Assembly: GCA_018881555.1 (NCBI GenBank)
Contig: JACAXG010000203.1
Coordinates: 124,001 to 188,000, forward strand
From: Amblyornis subalaris
Lineage: Eukaryota > Chordata > Aves > Passeriformes > Ptilonorhynchidae
Direction: 5' to 3'
DNA: 64,000 nucleotides
Below are positions 1-13,393 of this stretch, piece after piece. The position numbers and the translations under genes were made by a program. The notes under the pieces are model-generated. The model made no database searches and was not told where the DNA came from. It was given only the letters and a program-made list of their open reading frames with translations. Positions within the stretch are counted from its first letter, which is position 1; every line of letters starts with the position of its first letter.

Positions 1-1119
1 TAAGTGATTATTGCTTAATGGTTGCTGTTGACTTACAGGAACAATAGCACTTCAGCCAGCTGTAGAATTCAATATAAATTCTGCATCCTGTAATGCTGTG
101 ATCCATACACTAAGGAGTTATTGCCTCTGTAGTTTTTAGCTGCTCATTTGTTTGAATGGTCTCTTGCTGGTCTGTAACCAATTTCTTCATCTCTTAATGC
201 AGAATGGAAGCAGTAACAGTAATGTTCATGTGATACTTGGGGATAAATTGAAAGAATAGTGCCAGCAGGGGCTGCTCTCTAATCCACAGGCACTCTTTCA
301 GCCCCGGAACGTGACAATTTCTTTGTCCTAGATTGCATTTCTGGCGGGAGAGAACACTCCAGCTCTGTGACATAGTTCCCTCTCTCCGAAGAATGCGTGT
401 TGTACCCTGTTTGTGTCTGAGAGGGGATGTGATTTATGCAACCAGCAGTTGGTTTCAGCACCACAGAACAACTCTTTCAGAGTGAGTCAGATTATTTACG
501 TGTTGTGGTAGCATTGCTTATATCTCTGCCTGGTGACTTCTGCTTCGATTTATGTCACTGCAGAAAGCATCTGGTTGTTCTTTCGGTTCCCTGACAGTTC
601 AGGTTTGGGTTTCACACTCTGCTTGCACTGTTTTCACATTTCTGCCTTCTCTGGCTGACTGTTGTTATAAATCAACGTTTGGTCAATTTGTCTTCCCCTC
701 TGTCTCAAGGTTCCCCCAGATGCATGCTGACAGTCCAGAATAGTTTCTTCATCCTGACCCAAATGGCTGCTGCTTGCATGCAAAACAAATTAACTTCTGC
801 CTCTCCACGACAAGAAAGGAATGAGTGGAGGAATTAAGCCTAAACTGTATTTATGAAATAAGTACTACAGAAATTTTCTGCATTCCTTGCAGTGCTTTAG
901 TAACACCCTGCACTTCACTGAAACCCAAAGCCCCTGGTAGTTCTCACAGTGGAAAATGTCACCACAATGGTTCTGCCAAAAAAATGGCTGATTCATATAA
1001 AAGTTTTATATCAGGAAATAAAGTCAGCTCAGTGCNGGAGAACAAATAATGAACAAATGTTCAGAATGACCATTTCCTGGAGAATAACTAATTGTACAGC
1101 TCCAATACTACAGGTGGAG
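1..1119. other. Unique AT-rich sequence, no gene seen
   Basis: Only short open frames occur here (74 codons or fewer before the CR1 boundary) and none has a convincing splice or start context. No transposon, RNA gene or simple repeat is recognised. It is probably intronic or intergenic. Confidence 0.6.
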
Positions 1120-1526
1120 TTCATGACCTCCCCTCTGGAGCCAGGCTGGGAGAGCTGGGGCTGTTCAGCCTGGAGAAGAGAAGGTTGTGGGGAGACCNCA
1201 CAGCACCTNGCAGACTTTAAGGGACACAGGGAAGATGGAGAGAGACAATTCATGAGGAACTGGAGTGACAGGACAAGGGGAATGGCTTCCCACTGCCAGA
1301 GGGCAGGGTTAGATGATATATTGGGATGAAATTGTTCCNTCTGAGGGTGGAGAGGCCCTGGCACAGGTTGCCCAGAGAAGCTGTGGCTGCCCCATCCCTG
1401 GAAGTGTCCAAAGCCAGGTTNGACAGNGCTTGGAGCACCCNGGGATAGTGGCAGGTGTCCCTGACCATGGCAGGGAGTGGAATGGGATGGTCTTTAAGGT
1501 NCCTTCCAACCCAAACCATTCCATGC
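1120..1526 (+). mobile_element. CR1 LINE fragment, 5'-truncated
   Basis: This is the 3' end of a CR1 retrotransposon in plus orientation. The order of CR1 landmarks is kept: the segment beginning 'gagagctggggctgttcagc', the ORF2 C-terminal region with SDRTRG, the motif 'caggttgcccagagaagctg', and the terminal 'ccttccaacccaaaccattc'. The usual ATTCTATG tail has decayed. The ORF2 frame is broken after SDRTRG, so the copy is dead. It is more divergent than the other plus copies and carries about seven N bases in 400 bp, well above the surrounding density. Confidence 0.93.
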
Positions 1527-4500
1527 TTGTAAGACACACCTGCACGTAGTGCAGATTTTTAATAATGGTGAAANGGTTTGTGGGTGACATTTTTCTTCCT
1601 TCAAGGAAGAAAGGTGCTGAAACACCTTTGAGCGTTTCCCTACAACCTCTCAGGAAGTGAATGAAGCATGTGAATGCAGTTTGCAGTCAAGTGAATTCCC
1701 TGCTTTGCCGAAAGATGAGCTCTAAGCCAAGTGTGTTTACTTACTCTCAGGTAAAACCAATGCTTTCATGTGCAGTGTTGAGCCTACTTTAGTTGCTCTG
1801 GCTGTACAAATTCAGTAAGCTGTTTTTAAGTCTGCATAGGGAAAAGGTAGGAAGAATTCACTACAGTTTTGATGAAATCAAATTAAAAATTCATGGAAGT
1901 AAAGCACTGTTCTGCCTGATCCAGTAAGAGACAAGTTTGGGAAATAAAAAAGCATTANGAGATGCAGAAGCCTCTGGTGCATTATTTTTATTTAATTTTA
2001 AATGTAACTTGTCTATTTTGTGATATTATCACTTGCCTCTTGAATACAGTAATTCTCAGAGGAATAATCTTCCCTCCTACGCTGCTGATGTAGGAATGTG
2101 CTGTATTTGATGATCAACAAGANTATNCTCCAGAAAGGGCTTTAAGCCACTNGTGCTTGGAGGAAACAGAGCTCGTATCAGTAGCAAATCAATACTTTCT
2201 TTTTATATTTGAGGAGCATACATATTTGTGCTAGATAAACACAGCACTGCCTAGCTTTGTTTAGTTTGCTTACCTGCACAAATTCCAGAGATCATATCTG
2301 CATCTTTGTCATTATGATCTCACAACAGACAGCTACAATTTTAGGGTGGGGTTTTTAACATCCACTTTTGTATGTTGGAAGAAGGCATGGTCTGGGAAAG
2401 AATTCAGAACTCACAGTAAACCTTTGTTAAATTAGCTATTGCAGTTGGAATTAGCAAGGAAAGTTAAATATCCCTTACAGGAAGGATTTAGCTGTTTCAG
2501 TGGGATACCTCATGGATTCTGCTTTAAGCAAGAACAAGGCAGGAGCACTATGAGTCTAATTTGCAGCATAGTAACTCAATTAAAATGAGAAAAATACAAC
2601 AGTATGAAAATGGAATGGTGTGATGAACAAGTGCAAATTGTATCTCCAGTTCCATGCATTTTGATAATTACAGTTTCTTGACTAAGTCTGTCTACTTCCA
2701 GCAGTGTGTCAGGCAATTTACAGCAGGAGAGAGAGAGAAGGTCAAGTTCAGCAAAAGTCCAAGCGTGGTCTCGCATCATTCCAGCAGAAATAAATCAAAT
2801 TCCCAAGAAGTTTGGGGCGACCTAAACACATACTGAAGCTTGCAAACGAGAGCTGCTCATTAGCTGGGCAATATTTTGGGATCTAGGCACCTCGGTATGA
2901 GATTTGCAACAGGCAGATGCCCTGGGCAGGGAGCTGGAGGGGCAGGATTGTGCCCAGGAATGCTGGGCATGGAGATGTGCAGAGCACAGCTCAATCCCAG
3001 TTTAGGGCTTCATGGGATGCAGGGAGGAGAGGAGACATTTTGGCCACACAACATAGTGGTTAAAGGTCTGGTTCTTTGTTCTGTCCGTGCTCAACAGAGT
3101 CAATATTTTCCCAAAACACTCCTAGGATCCAGGACTCTTCTTTCCTGGAATCGTTTGTGCTGTCTAAGCAACAGGAGACTTCCAAACTCAAAAGAAGCAA
3201 CCACCACTCCAAAGAGCCATGGGTGGGCAGAGGGGATGCAGTGCTGCTGCCACTGCAAAAGGGCACGGGAGGAGGGTGCTGTGGCCTTTTAGGAGTGCAG
3301 ATTTTTTCAGTTGCTGAAGTCCTATGTCCCACTTTAAATATTAATGATCTCCATGCAAATGCTCGATATGCTGTAATTCCCAGGATGTAAATGGGAGCCT
3401 AAAGGAATAGACTTTATAAAGTACTGGGAAATTGCTCTGCATGATGTTCAGAGGAGTGTTATGTAATGGGAGCAGTACTTTAAAAATTANGTGCTTTCCT
3501 CTCAAGATGGAGAAATGTTGGGAAATCTTTATTGTCTAAAGCGTTTCGTGCCTGAGAATTCCATGAAAGATCCATTCTGGATCTTGTAATAAATATTGTC
3601 CTAATCGGCCACAGAAATGTGGCAACTTCAGCTCTAGTAAATGAATAGTATTGTCTGAGTGCTGTAAGTGGATTGGATTTAAAATGGTTAGATTGTGGCT
3701 TTGTCAGGTGCAGAAAAAGGACAGCTCCTTGCTGAGATAGCTGTCGAACTGAATAGTCCTTTGGAGATAAGGCATCAATAACTTTCTCCTAATCTTAGTT
3801 GAGCTTAATCAAACACCTCACTTATCAGACTTAGCTGCTCTCAGGTAAAAGCCTCCTTATCTGGCATTCACAGGGTTTTATAGGAAGTTAGTTAACATCA
3901 AAAAGCGCAGATTTTGAGCATGACAAAGTCACCTCTACTCNGCAGAATACAAGCAATCACACTGCTCCCAGCCATGAAAAGCAGCTAAATCTGAAATCTT
4001 GAAAGGTTCCAGTCACAATCGGGAAAATTTTCTTTATTAATAATGATAATGGCTGGGAGTTTTGTTCTTTGGAGCTGTTCTGTTCCTGAACAGAATAGCA
4101 CCAGGTTACTTGAGCACAGAGGGTTCAATCCTTCTTGCTTAGGAAAATAAAAAGTCTGAAAGATGGGGAAAAAGACATAAATTTGCATCGTTGGAGGATT
4201 ATTTTTATAATAATTCAGTACACCAGTGGGTGATACTAAAGGGCCTACACTGTCAAGTTAAGTTCCATACAGCAAGCCAACTGTTAATTTTATTTGTTTG
4301 ATGCACTTCTGTCTCTGAGTTTTCCCTTATTGCACATGCCAGCCCATGAAGCAGGGGAGGGCTGCCTTTGTTCTGATTCTGCTAATTTTGTGCAGAACAG
4401 TGTCCTTTTTTTTNGAGTAAATACCCTGAGAAGATCCAGAGAAAGGATGTTGTTTGCTAAATGGCAAAGGAGATATGAGAGGAAAGATGTAATCCAGAAA

Positions 4501-5689
4501 GGGAATTGACTTGGCACTGATGTAAAGTAATAGGGGTGATATGAAAGTCTAAGGGAAATGTTTCATTTCAAAAGATAAAAAGCATTATGAAGATTTCAAA
4601 GACCTAGACTGCTACTGAACTGTATCTGGTGAAAGGGGAGTGTGAAATATTAAGNGTTTGAAATGTTTTGTTCATATGGGAATTCATTTGAAATTGTTGT
4701 TGATTTTATTATGCAGTTCATGTTAATGGATATTTGACTGTAAGGTTGATTATTAATGAAGGACAAATGAAATCTATGCCTAATGTTATGCCATAGTATG
4801 TCACCTTGAAACTTTAATTGTAAAAATTCAGTAGGGCCAGACTTGATCAGTATTTCAACTGAGAGCCACGAGATGGATGAAGCAGTGCTGTGACAGGCCC
4901 CAGAACAGCTTCGTGGCAATTCTTGCCACCTTTAGAGACAGGGACAGAATGGCTGCAGCCTTTCATCAGAGTATGTTATTTTAANATGGAGAAAAAATTA
5001 ACCAAACCAACCCACAATCCACTTTGGAAGGCTTTGGTTGGACACCAGTCAACAAAACCTGTGTAACCCATTCTAGAATAAACAGGTTTTTTGCAGTCTT
5101 GCTGGCTGTAATATTTATCTTAAATTATTTTGAGAATGCTGAGTAATTGTTTTGTTTCGTTCCCTGATGTACAAATAGAAATTTGCTTCAGAATTCAAGG
5201 CTTCCTTATAAAATGGTACAGAAATACTNACTGGAGCAGGACAGGACTTTGTGTGTCCATGGGGCTGTTGAGGATGGAGCTCTTGGATAATTTGGGGTTT
5301 TATCTGATNGAAGATATTGGTCTGACAGAAGTGTTTCACGGAATATAAAATGCTTGCACTATGATGGGGTTACTTAAAGAACTGAGGAAAATCAGCCTTC
5401 TTCATTCCCTTTCCACCATCCCAAACCACAGCCCTCAGCAACTGCTGTCAGCGACCCAGCACTGGGATTGCCCCCTTGCTCCCACTGGCATTCCCCCAAA
5501 ATGGGAGTCCAGGAACCCCTGGAATGGGATGCTGGCCATGGCCATGACTGTGAGCGATGTGGGGTGACGGGAGCGGAGCTGCAGGACAGCCCAGCTGCTG
5601 TAGGGGACCCGTCACCCAGCACAGGGGCGTTTCTGGAGTTTCTCAGGAGCTCTGGGCTGGCTCCAGGGAAGCGAGCCCGGGTTTGCAGC

Positions 5690-5715
5690 TGGAATGTCAC
5701 AGTGGAATGTCACAG
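5690..5715 (+). repeat. 13-bp perfect tandem duplication
   Basis: Two back-to-back copies of tggaatgtcacag. Each contains GGAATG, the core recognised by TEAD transcription factors, so the pair could be a small regulatory duplication. It may equally be a chance slippage product inside a GC-rich stretch. Confidence 0.85.
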
Positions 5716-6023
5716 TGCCACGCTGTGGTGGTTCGGAAGATCGAGCCTGAGCAGGGAACTCCTCTGTGCACCCCTAAAAGCACCGGACAGAGCTCTGGAC
5801 CGTGCTAATCTCAGGTGTGACAGCTCTGCACAAGGCTCATACCTGGGAATTTCGNCAGTGGAGCTGTTTGCCTCCTGCTTTTCTCCTGCTTTTCATCGAA
5901 ACCAGCACTTGTCTTTGGGAGGTTTTTATTCTTTCGTGAGCAACTTGCTCTGAAGTCAGCAGAGGGGAGTATCATGAGAAACCAGATAAATTCAGTAGTC
6001 TTCAGTTTGNTCTTGTTTTCATT

Positions 6024-6049
6024 TTNTTNNAAANNNAAAAAAAAAAATT
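6024..6049. other. Ambiguous T-run/A-run with clustered N bases
   Basis: A T-rich run with N bases is directly followed by an A-run with N bases. A homopolymer dyad of this kind often defeats base calling, so its true length is unknown. It is low-quality sequence rather than biology. Confidence 0.7.
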
Positions 6050-9000
6050 CAATATCCANTTGCTTTAGTCAGGNTTCAAATGTGACCTGTATATTTAATA
6101 TAATCTAATACTCATTAAACAATTCTNCAGGTTCATTGTTCAAAAACATATCTGCCATTAGGGCCTCTAATGGATTCCCTTAGGTGATCCCTGTGGAACT
6201 GTTCATCCTCAGAAATCCCTTCCTGATCTCATCTGTCTCTCCACTCAATGTGCTTGTGAAATTAAAAACCTGCACAAAATCAAAGAAATAAGCTGGGAGG
6301 GAAGGACAAACCACTCACTCGCTCCCTTAAAGCTGCTGCTTTGCATGTCTGTGGCCCAAGCCAGGGAAGGATCATCCTGTGCCATGGAACAGCACAGGGC
6401 TCACCCTGGGAAGGGAGCGAGAAAAGTAAATACTCAAGCAATTATCAATATAATTAAAGTTCTCTATCTCCAGCTTGATTTCTTCAGCTGNGGGTAGGAA
6501 GCAGTGGAAAGCAAGTGCAGAGATTTGCATTGTTGTGCTGTTAGGGATGTGGGACACATAAATTTCAAATCTTTGGAATGATGGCAGTTTGCAGAGGCCT
6601 AAAAGGTAGAAAATAAAAGAAATAGGGTCATGGGTAGACAGTGGCTACAGCAGAGCTAGAAAGAGGATTAGGAGTCCACTCTTCCATTTCTACACATTAG
6701 AATGGATTCTTGAATGGTGTCAGTCCTCAGTGTTTCTGCAGGAGTTGAGGAGAACAATTTAAATACTTTGAAAACTTAAATAATATTTTTAATGAACAAA
6801 CGAATGTTCCTTTGTGACATGGGATACTACTGCAATCTTGAGATATGTGGCATTAACACTGGTTAAGCAACCCGAACACAATTAAGGTTATAGAAGTCTT
6901 CTCGAGTTTTAANTTCAGTGCAGCGTTTCAGGCACTGTTGTGTTTGTGCATTCCCTGCTGCCGGCAGCACACGTGTGAGCTGCCATGGAACCATGTGCGT
7001 TGCTCACACTGTATCACGTTAATAAGGCCAGTGCACCCGAGGTCCAAGGAGCTCTGGCACAGCTTTTCCCCCTCTGTGCTCCTGCCTGTGTCACAGCAAA
7101 GGCTCCACAGGTCACTGTGCTGGTATCTCTGGGCTTCCTTCTGCCAGATGGTTGCGTTGCAAGTGTGAGGTCTCAATCTCATTCCTCTTTTATTTTTTTT
7201 TTTTCCCCCTCCTTTGGTATATCTTTAATTCTGGAGAGTTTGTTAAATCTGAGTGCAGCATGTATAATTTTCTCATTAAATCAAAGGACAAGGTCATTAT
7301 ATGTTAAAAGGAGGAAATAACTAGTTCACACATGTTATCTTCACAAAAATATGAGCTGAGCAATTCTGTAGTGACCTTTCAATATCATTCAAAATTAAAT
7401 TCCATATGCATTCTGCTACTATCTTCTGTTCTGCTGCTATGATGCTAGAATGGCTTTTAGAAAAAATANAAATGGGAGCCATTTCTTTTATAACTCTTCC
7501 ATTGCAGTCGCTTGGCCCTGATTTTTATTTGTTTGTCTATATTTAGCATTTTAATGTAACACACATATGTTTTCACTGTATTGATCATGGGAACATCAGA
7601 TAGTTTCTAACTGCAATAAAAACCACTCTGCTCTTTGCATGCACTACTGTCTCCAGAAATACAGGCCTTGATATGCCTAAGAGTAGCAAGTGGAAGGACT
7701 TGCATCGTTAAATACCGTAGAAAAGACATTAATATAGATTTGTAGTCATAAAATGAATTGGTCTGTCTCGGTGGCAGGAAGCAATTTCTGCAGGGTGTAA
7801 TTCCAAACACAAAAGAACATTGCTACCAAGGTGCTGTGAAGATACAGAGCAGTAACAGATAAGCCCCCAGAGTACACATTTACTAGAGGAATATTAGAGC
7901 GATTTGAGGNTGAAGAAATGGCATAGAAACACTCAGGGCTGCAGTGTTCACATCTGTGAATATGTTTAATTGTTTTATTGCAGCGCTTTGAATGTGGTGC
8001 CTGACAAATAGAAATCTGTAAGGTGCCTCCTTATCAGGGCTTCACCTGAGGCCTTGGGATGGAGGTGTTTCTCTTTGCTAGCAGAAGTGTCCTGTGGGAG
8101 CCAATAATTTATGGAAATGCTTGGATACTGTGCTAAGGAAGGCAGGTTCTTTGTGAGGAAAGCTCTGTCTGGCTCTGCTTTCAGAACCCAGCAGAGCTGG
8201 CTTGTAATAGTCACTGTGGTCCTGGAAAACAGCAGAGCAGAGATAAATACTGAGGGGGATGGAGTAGAGATAACAACTGCTGTAAACTTTCTGTGCCTAA
8301 AAATGAAGCACTGAGGCCGGGGAGGGTGTTGGATAAGTGGGTAATATTTTATTGAAGTCTCTAAACTGAGACCTGCTCTGATGGTGATCAAATTAGAGGT
8401 GGGTAAGAAAGTCTTTCATCTTAACGCAGGTAGGCTCTGGAAACTCCAAACAAAAGGTTTGCACAGGAGGAGAACAAACTTTGCCAAGGTGGAGGACAAA
8501 ATATTAAACAGCCACAGGAGTGCCATGTTCAGATGGTTCTGCTCCATCCCAGATTAATGTCCTGACCTTTGCATTTTATTAGTCTGGGATATCTCCATAT
8601 CTTCCCGGGTTTGACCAGAGACCTTTCCCAGCGCGTTGCTGAAGTTGGTCTATTCTCAGCCTTTTGTCTGTTGTGGCTAAAAATAGTTTAGTTGAGCTAG
8701 TCAGGAACTTGGCTGTTTCAAATACAGACAGAGAGGGTGACTTGCCAAACTGGAGAGAGCACAATGAAATGGTTTCAGTTTGAAGTTGAGTTCATCCCTT
8801 TGCTTTAAGATAAGAAANTCCTGAACCGAGGAGGCAGAGACAACTTCCACTTTAAGAAAGGACACAAGGAAAGGTCAAAACAATTTAGAAGAGATTTGCC
8901 TCTTCAAATAAGGCAAGTAGTTATGTTGTTTTAAAAAAGGAAATGAAATCTTCATTGTGGAGGACTTATTCATGTAAAACAGATTAAAATATGCATTCAT

Positions 9001-9823
9001 AATATGTAAATATAGAGTCAATTAACATGAAGCTTTTTTACAGTATAAGTGATTGTAACCTGCCAGTGTCCTCTGGGACGACTTTGAAACTGAAATGCTT
9101 CTTCTCTATAGTCCCAGTTAACAAAAATCAATAAACAGTAAACATAGAGCAGTCTGTTGCCAAGAGAGCAGTGTCTGAATAGGACAGTTTAATTTTCAAC
9201 AGATGAGCAGAATTCACCAGAAGCAGACAGGCTCAGGAGCCCTGCGTGCATTCCAGGACCAATTCCAGTAGGCAACAGAAAAATTCAGGAAGAGGATTAA
9301 AATCTGTGTGTTTGGGNTCACTCCTGTCTGCTTTGCCTCAGATTTCATCACTTACACCCCTATGAAGTCAAGATGAAGAGGGCATAAAAACACTGAAGCA
9401 TTTATTTCCCACTTCCAGTTTGATCTTTTCTTTGATCCTTGAAAGATTCCGTCAAAGCGGGACAGCTGGAATCTGTCAGGAGGCCTGTTGGTGGAGAAGG
9501 TCGCGGTGTGTCAATTTAGCAAAGGTGACATCTCTCCCCTGCGAGTGGTTCTGCTCACAGCCTGAGAAAGGGGTGCCAGGGGAAGAGGCCAAACTCATTG
9601 CAGCTCTCACTGGTGCCACAACTCCCTGCGAGCCTGATGCTGACAGGAGTGCTCAAGTCATAATAGAGATAACATTTTTTATACTTATAATACAAGTGGA
9701 TGGCTGATTTTTTTTCCCGTTGAACAGGTGCAGTAGTTAGTTGGTAAGTAAATGATGCCCTGTAACACAGGGTTTTAAGTGGCTGTGCTTTGCTCCCTTC
9801 TNTAGAATTCAGCCTTTTGGAAG

Positions 9824-10158
9824 TCATAGAATCATAGANTATGTGGAGTTTGCAGGGACCCACAAGGATCATGGATCCAGCTCCTGTCCCTGCACAGCCA
9901 CCCCAGCAATCCCAGCCTGTGCATCCCTGGGAGCGCTGTCCAAAGGCCCCTGGAGCTGTGGCAGCCTCGGGGCCGTGCCCATTCCCTGGGGAGCCTGCTC
10001 AGTGCCCAGCCCCCTGTGGGGTCAGCAGGAGCTGTTCCTGCTCTCCAGCCCTGCCATGCCCTGGCCCAGCTCCAGCCGTTCCCTGTGTCCTGTTGCCAGT
10101 GACAGGATCCCAGGGAACAGCACGAAGCTGTGTCTCCTGTATGAAGTCTCCCTGTAGA
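9824..10158 (-). mobile_element. CR1 LINE 3' fragment, minus orientation
   Basis: The left edge 'tcatagaatcatag' is the inverted CR1 tail. It is followed by 'gggacccacaaggatcatgg', 'agctcctgtccctgcacag', 'cattccctggggagcctg' and 'agctccagccgttccctgtg'. These mark a CR1 subgroup different from the one at 13.4, 20.1 and 61.8 kb. The copy at 17,392 belongs to the same subgroup and is similar along nearly its whole length. ORF2 is not continuously open. The right boundary near 10,158 is approximate. Confidence 0.93.
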
Positions 10159-13100
10159 ACACAGGTAACGAGGCGTTTGCCCATTTTTACCTGATCTGCT
10201 TGTGTCCAACGCTCTGTTCATATCTCTGATTTTCTTTTGGCACGTGATCCTTGAAGCGTTCATCACAGCATCTTTAATTGCATTAACCCAAGTTGCAAAT
10301 AGGTGCACGTTTCTGGTGGGGCAGAGCTTGGCTCAACCGAGTACAAAACTCTTAAATTTAAAGTAGATTGCCGAGGGTTTTGCACATTTGGTATGTTCAG
10401 CTTTTGAGAGCAGTTTCTGCTCAAAGTCTNTCTACTTAAAATTCAAGCACTCTGCAACTAAGGAACTCCAAAAAGAGGTAATGAACCATAAATTATTGCC
10501 GTTAGATATTTAATACTCAATCAGTATGTGCTCTCTCATGCATATCCCACTGGCATTGCATTTATTCTGACAGTGTGGTACTGGTTCAATTACTTTGCTC
10601 ATTTACAATAAAAGATTAATGAAAAGAGGTATATTTTAGTTCACAGAGATTAATTGCATCCCTTACTTTCCCTACTCTAGAAATATTCAGCCCATAATCC
10701 TGATAGCTTTTTCGTCAACAAGTACATGGAAAATTAATAGACTTTCTTCTGCTGGAATCCTCAGTAGGCTTGCAGATACAAACATCCAGGGAAAAGCTGA
10801 CTGAAAGCTGGCTTTCTGGTATGGAGGAATTAATTTACCTTCTCTCTCTCACTCTTTCTCTTTCCTTTGCTCTTTAATCCATTCTGATGACACTTTGAAT
10901 TAGGCAGGGAAAAAAAACAGGTTTGTTTTTTCAACAAGTGTTGAAACCAGCACATCCTTTGTCTTATGTCATCCAACCAAAACTTTGTGGTGTCTTTCCC
11001 TGCTGAAGTGTGGCCAAAGACAGCTGGTCCCTGTGTGGGGAGGATAGACATTTCAAGTATTTTCTGGGGTGTTAATGCCTTGTAAAATTTAATAGCCCTT
11101 ATATTTGCAGAGTACCTGCTAAGGTTGTTAGTAAAATAGTCTTGCTANGAATGTAGTTGATACTTGTTCAAAATTGCAAAGGTTCTCACATAGTCTAATA
11201 CTGAATAACATCTTGGGCATGTTAATTTGGAGTTTTTGCTTCCCTAGGTGAAGATGACGGGGGAAAAGTTAACAAGAAAAGGCATTGTATGTGTGCTGTC
11301 GACACGCAGAGAGACAAAAACATTTTGTTTCATTTTATAGGAGTTCTATTTACATTACGGAGAAAACAAATCTAGGAAAAGGCAAGAACTACAATATCAC
11401 AAGAAAACACACCAGGGGCAGTCGTTTATAAGAATACCAAGCTGAGGTTTGCATGCAAGCTGCACAACCTTCAGGCAGATCTTCAGCACTTCACATTTCT
11501 AGCAGGGCAGATTTCAGAAGGGGTTGCTTGGAGTTCAGCTCAGATAAACATCCAAAAGTTCAGAACTTATCACAAATTTCTAAACCTGTTAACCTTACAA
11601 AATTAGACAGGAAATCTGATTACAAGACTCNTTCTTGCAATGTTATGGCGGTTCTGGATCTGCTCGCTACTGCAAAATATTTGTGGGGAGAAAAAAAGAT
11701 AAAACATTTCAGTATTTTGAACCTTAAATATCGGTATAAAAATAGATGAACACTGTAAATACCTACCTAGTACATGCACATGCTTTAGTTAACTTGTTTG
11801 CCTCTCCCTGGTCATATAGAAAAGGCTCTTGGAACTACCTTTGACTATGCTTCCTGGNTATCCTGCTCTAAAGCTACAGCAAAATATGTTGCAGCCAGCT
11901 AAAAGTCTATATCCAGCTCAGCTCAAAATGCATTATGATCCTTTTTAATCTGTACTATTTTCCATCTTATTAAGGCTCAACATTAATTCAGGGTGAGCCT
12001 CGCAGACTTAGGGCACAGAATGGAAGCTGAACCGGTTTATGGTGGCTACCACAATTTGTGGGGCAGTTCAGGCTGAGGTGAGTGAGGAAGCACAATTTCA
12101 GGGAGTCCACGTCCCTCTGTGGTCACTGCACAGCCAGATTTGCCTCTTCAGAGGGCTGAACAAAGACGTAGATAAAATATTCAGATTCTGATCNTTCGTA
12201 TCTTACTAATGAGGACTTGAGGGGTCTGTGGAATCCATCTGGAGGAGGGCCTGTGCCTCTNGCTACCACGGGACAGTATAAGGGGTTCTGAGTCCTTAGC
12301 TTGAAAAGGAAGGTACAATCGCACACTTGTGCAAGTTCTGAACACCTGAGATGAGACAAGAGTGCCTAATCCACTGTGCTCTGATGGTATGATGCTGTGT
12401 TCATTTTCCTCCTCTTGCTAGGCATGGGGGAGCTTTCTGGAAATNATTTCACTAGGGGAAAAACATTCTTTGGCTGCTCTTCAGGATAGACTGGGTTTAT
12501 TTCTTCGTTTTAATGAGAGCTGAACAGTTTGCTGGTAGCTACATCTGATTTAGAAAACTGCAGCAAAACACTGCTGCCGCATATAATTCTCTTCTGTGTG
12601 AAAACTGTGTTTTAAATCTGAATAATTTAGCTTATTTCATGTCTGTCTATGCCTACTTTTTCTTTGAATGCTGGATGATTCTATATTTAATTTCTGATCT
12701 TTCTACTAGCGGATTTTTTAATTTAATAATACAATAATATGCTTTAGAGCTGCCTGTAATTACTTGGAAGATATGACTTCTCTTTGTGTAAGTTATATGT
12801 CTGTAATTAAAAGGAGATCTGGCACATATATCTCCAGTTAATAATACTCATGATAATAGAAAACTTGTGTCGATTTTAATAGGAAACAACTTTTTAATTT
12901 GCTTTTATTGAATCCTCTGTAAATTGACACAAAACTATTTCCCTCCCATTGCACAGTATGTCTTAAGGAGAAAATTTGATNAAAAGACTGTTTTAAGTTC
13001 TGCAAAGCTCTGATTTAAGCACCTTTGCAGAATGTCCCAGGGAGCTGGGCCCTGTCATGGGGTTTCTCTGCAGGAAGATGATGCAGCATCCGAAATCAGA

Positions 13101-13393
13101 AGCTGCTGGAGTGTTTTTCCTCAAGTCGAAACTTGTAATGCTGAGGAATCACTTGTTGCTTAACCCTGTAGGCGCCAGGGCTGCACACACAGCTCAAAGG
13201 CTGACCTTCAACCTCTGGCTCATCAGCCAGGAGCCTGAGAGTAAGGCCAGGGCTGGTGGATTGAAATCCCCCATGGCACAGAACAGACCTGAGACAAGGA
13301 GAGAGCTGTGAGTGCAGTGTGACAGCAGAGACTGCGAGAGGCAAAGGAGGTTGTGGAGGCTTTTCTATAGCATCGCTCGTTTTCTTGACAAAT
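10159..13393. other. Unique AT-rich interval, no gene seen
   Basis: About 3.2 kb of low-GC sequence with no open frame above 100 codons and no recognised repeat. It is probably intronic or intergenic. Confidence 0.6.

Larger units (their letters stand above)
1527..9823. other. Long unique interval, no gene seen
   Basis: About 8.3 kb without a recognised transposon or exon. Notable local features are a GC-richer stretch at about 5,380-5,870, a 13-bp tandem duplication at 5,690-5,715, and a poorly resolved T-run/A-run at about 6,024-6,049 containing clustered N bases. The minus-strand 138-codon open frame at 7,975-8,391 has no recognisable domain or splice context and is not called. Part of 6,140-6,260 faintly resembles an eroded CR1 but is too degraded to assert. 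Confidence 0.55.

Noticed and set aside
6140..6260. Possible eroded CR1
   Set aside because: Only vague similarity to the CR1 segment around 'cttcctgatctc'; there is no tail and no ordered landmarks.
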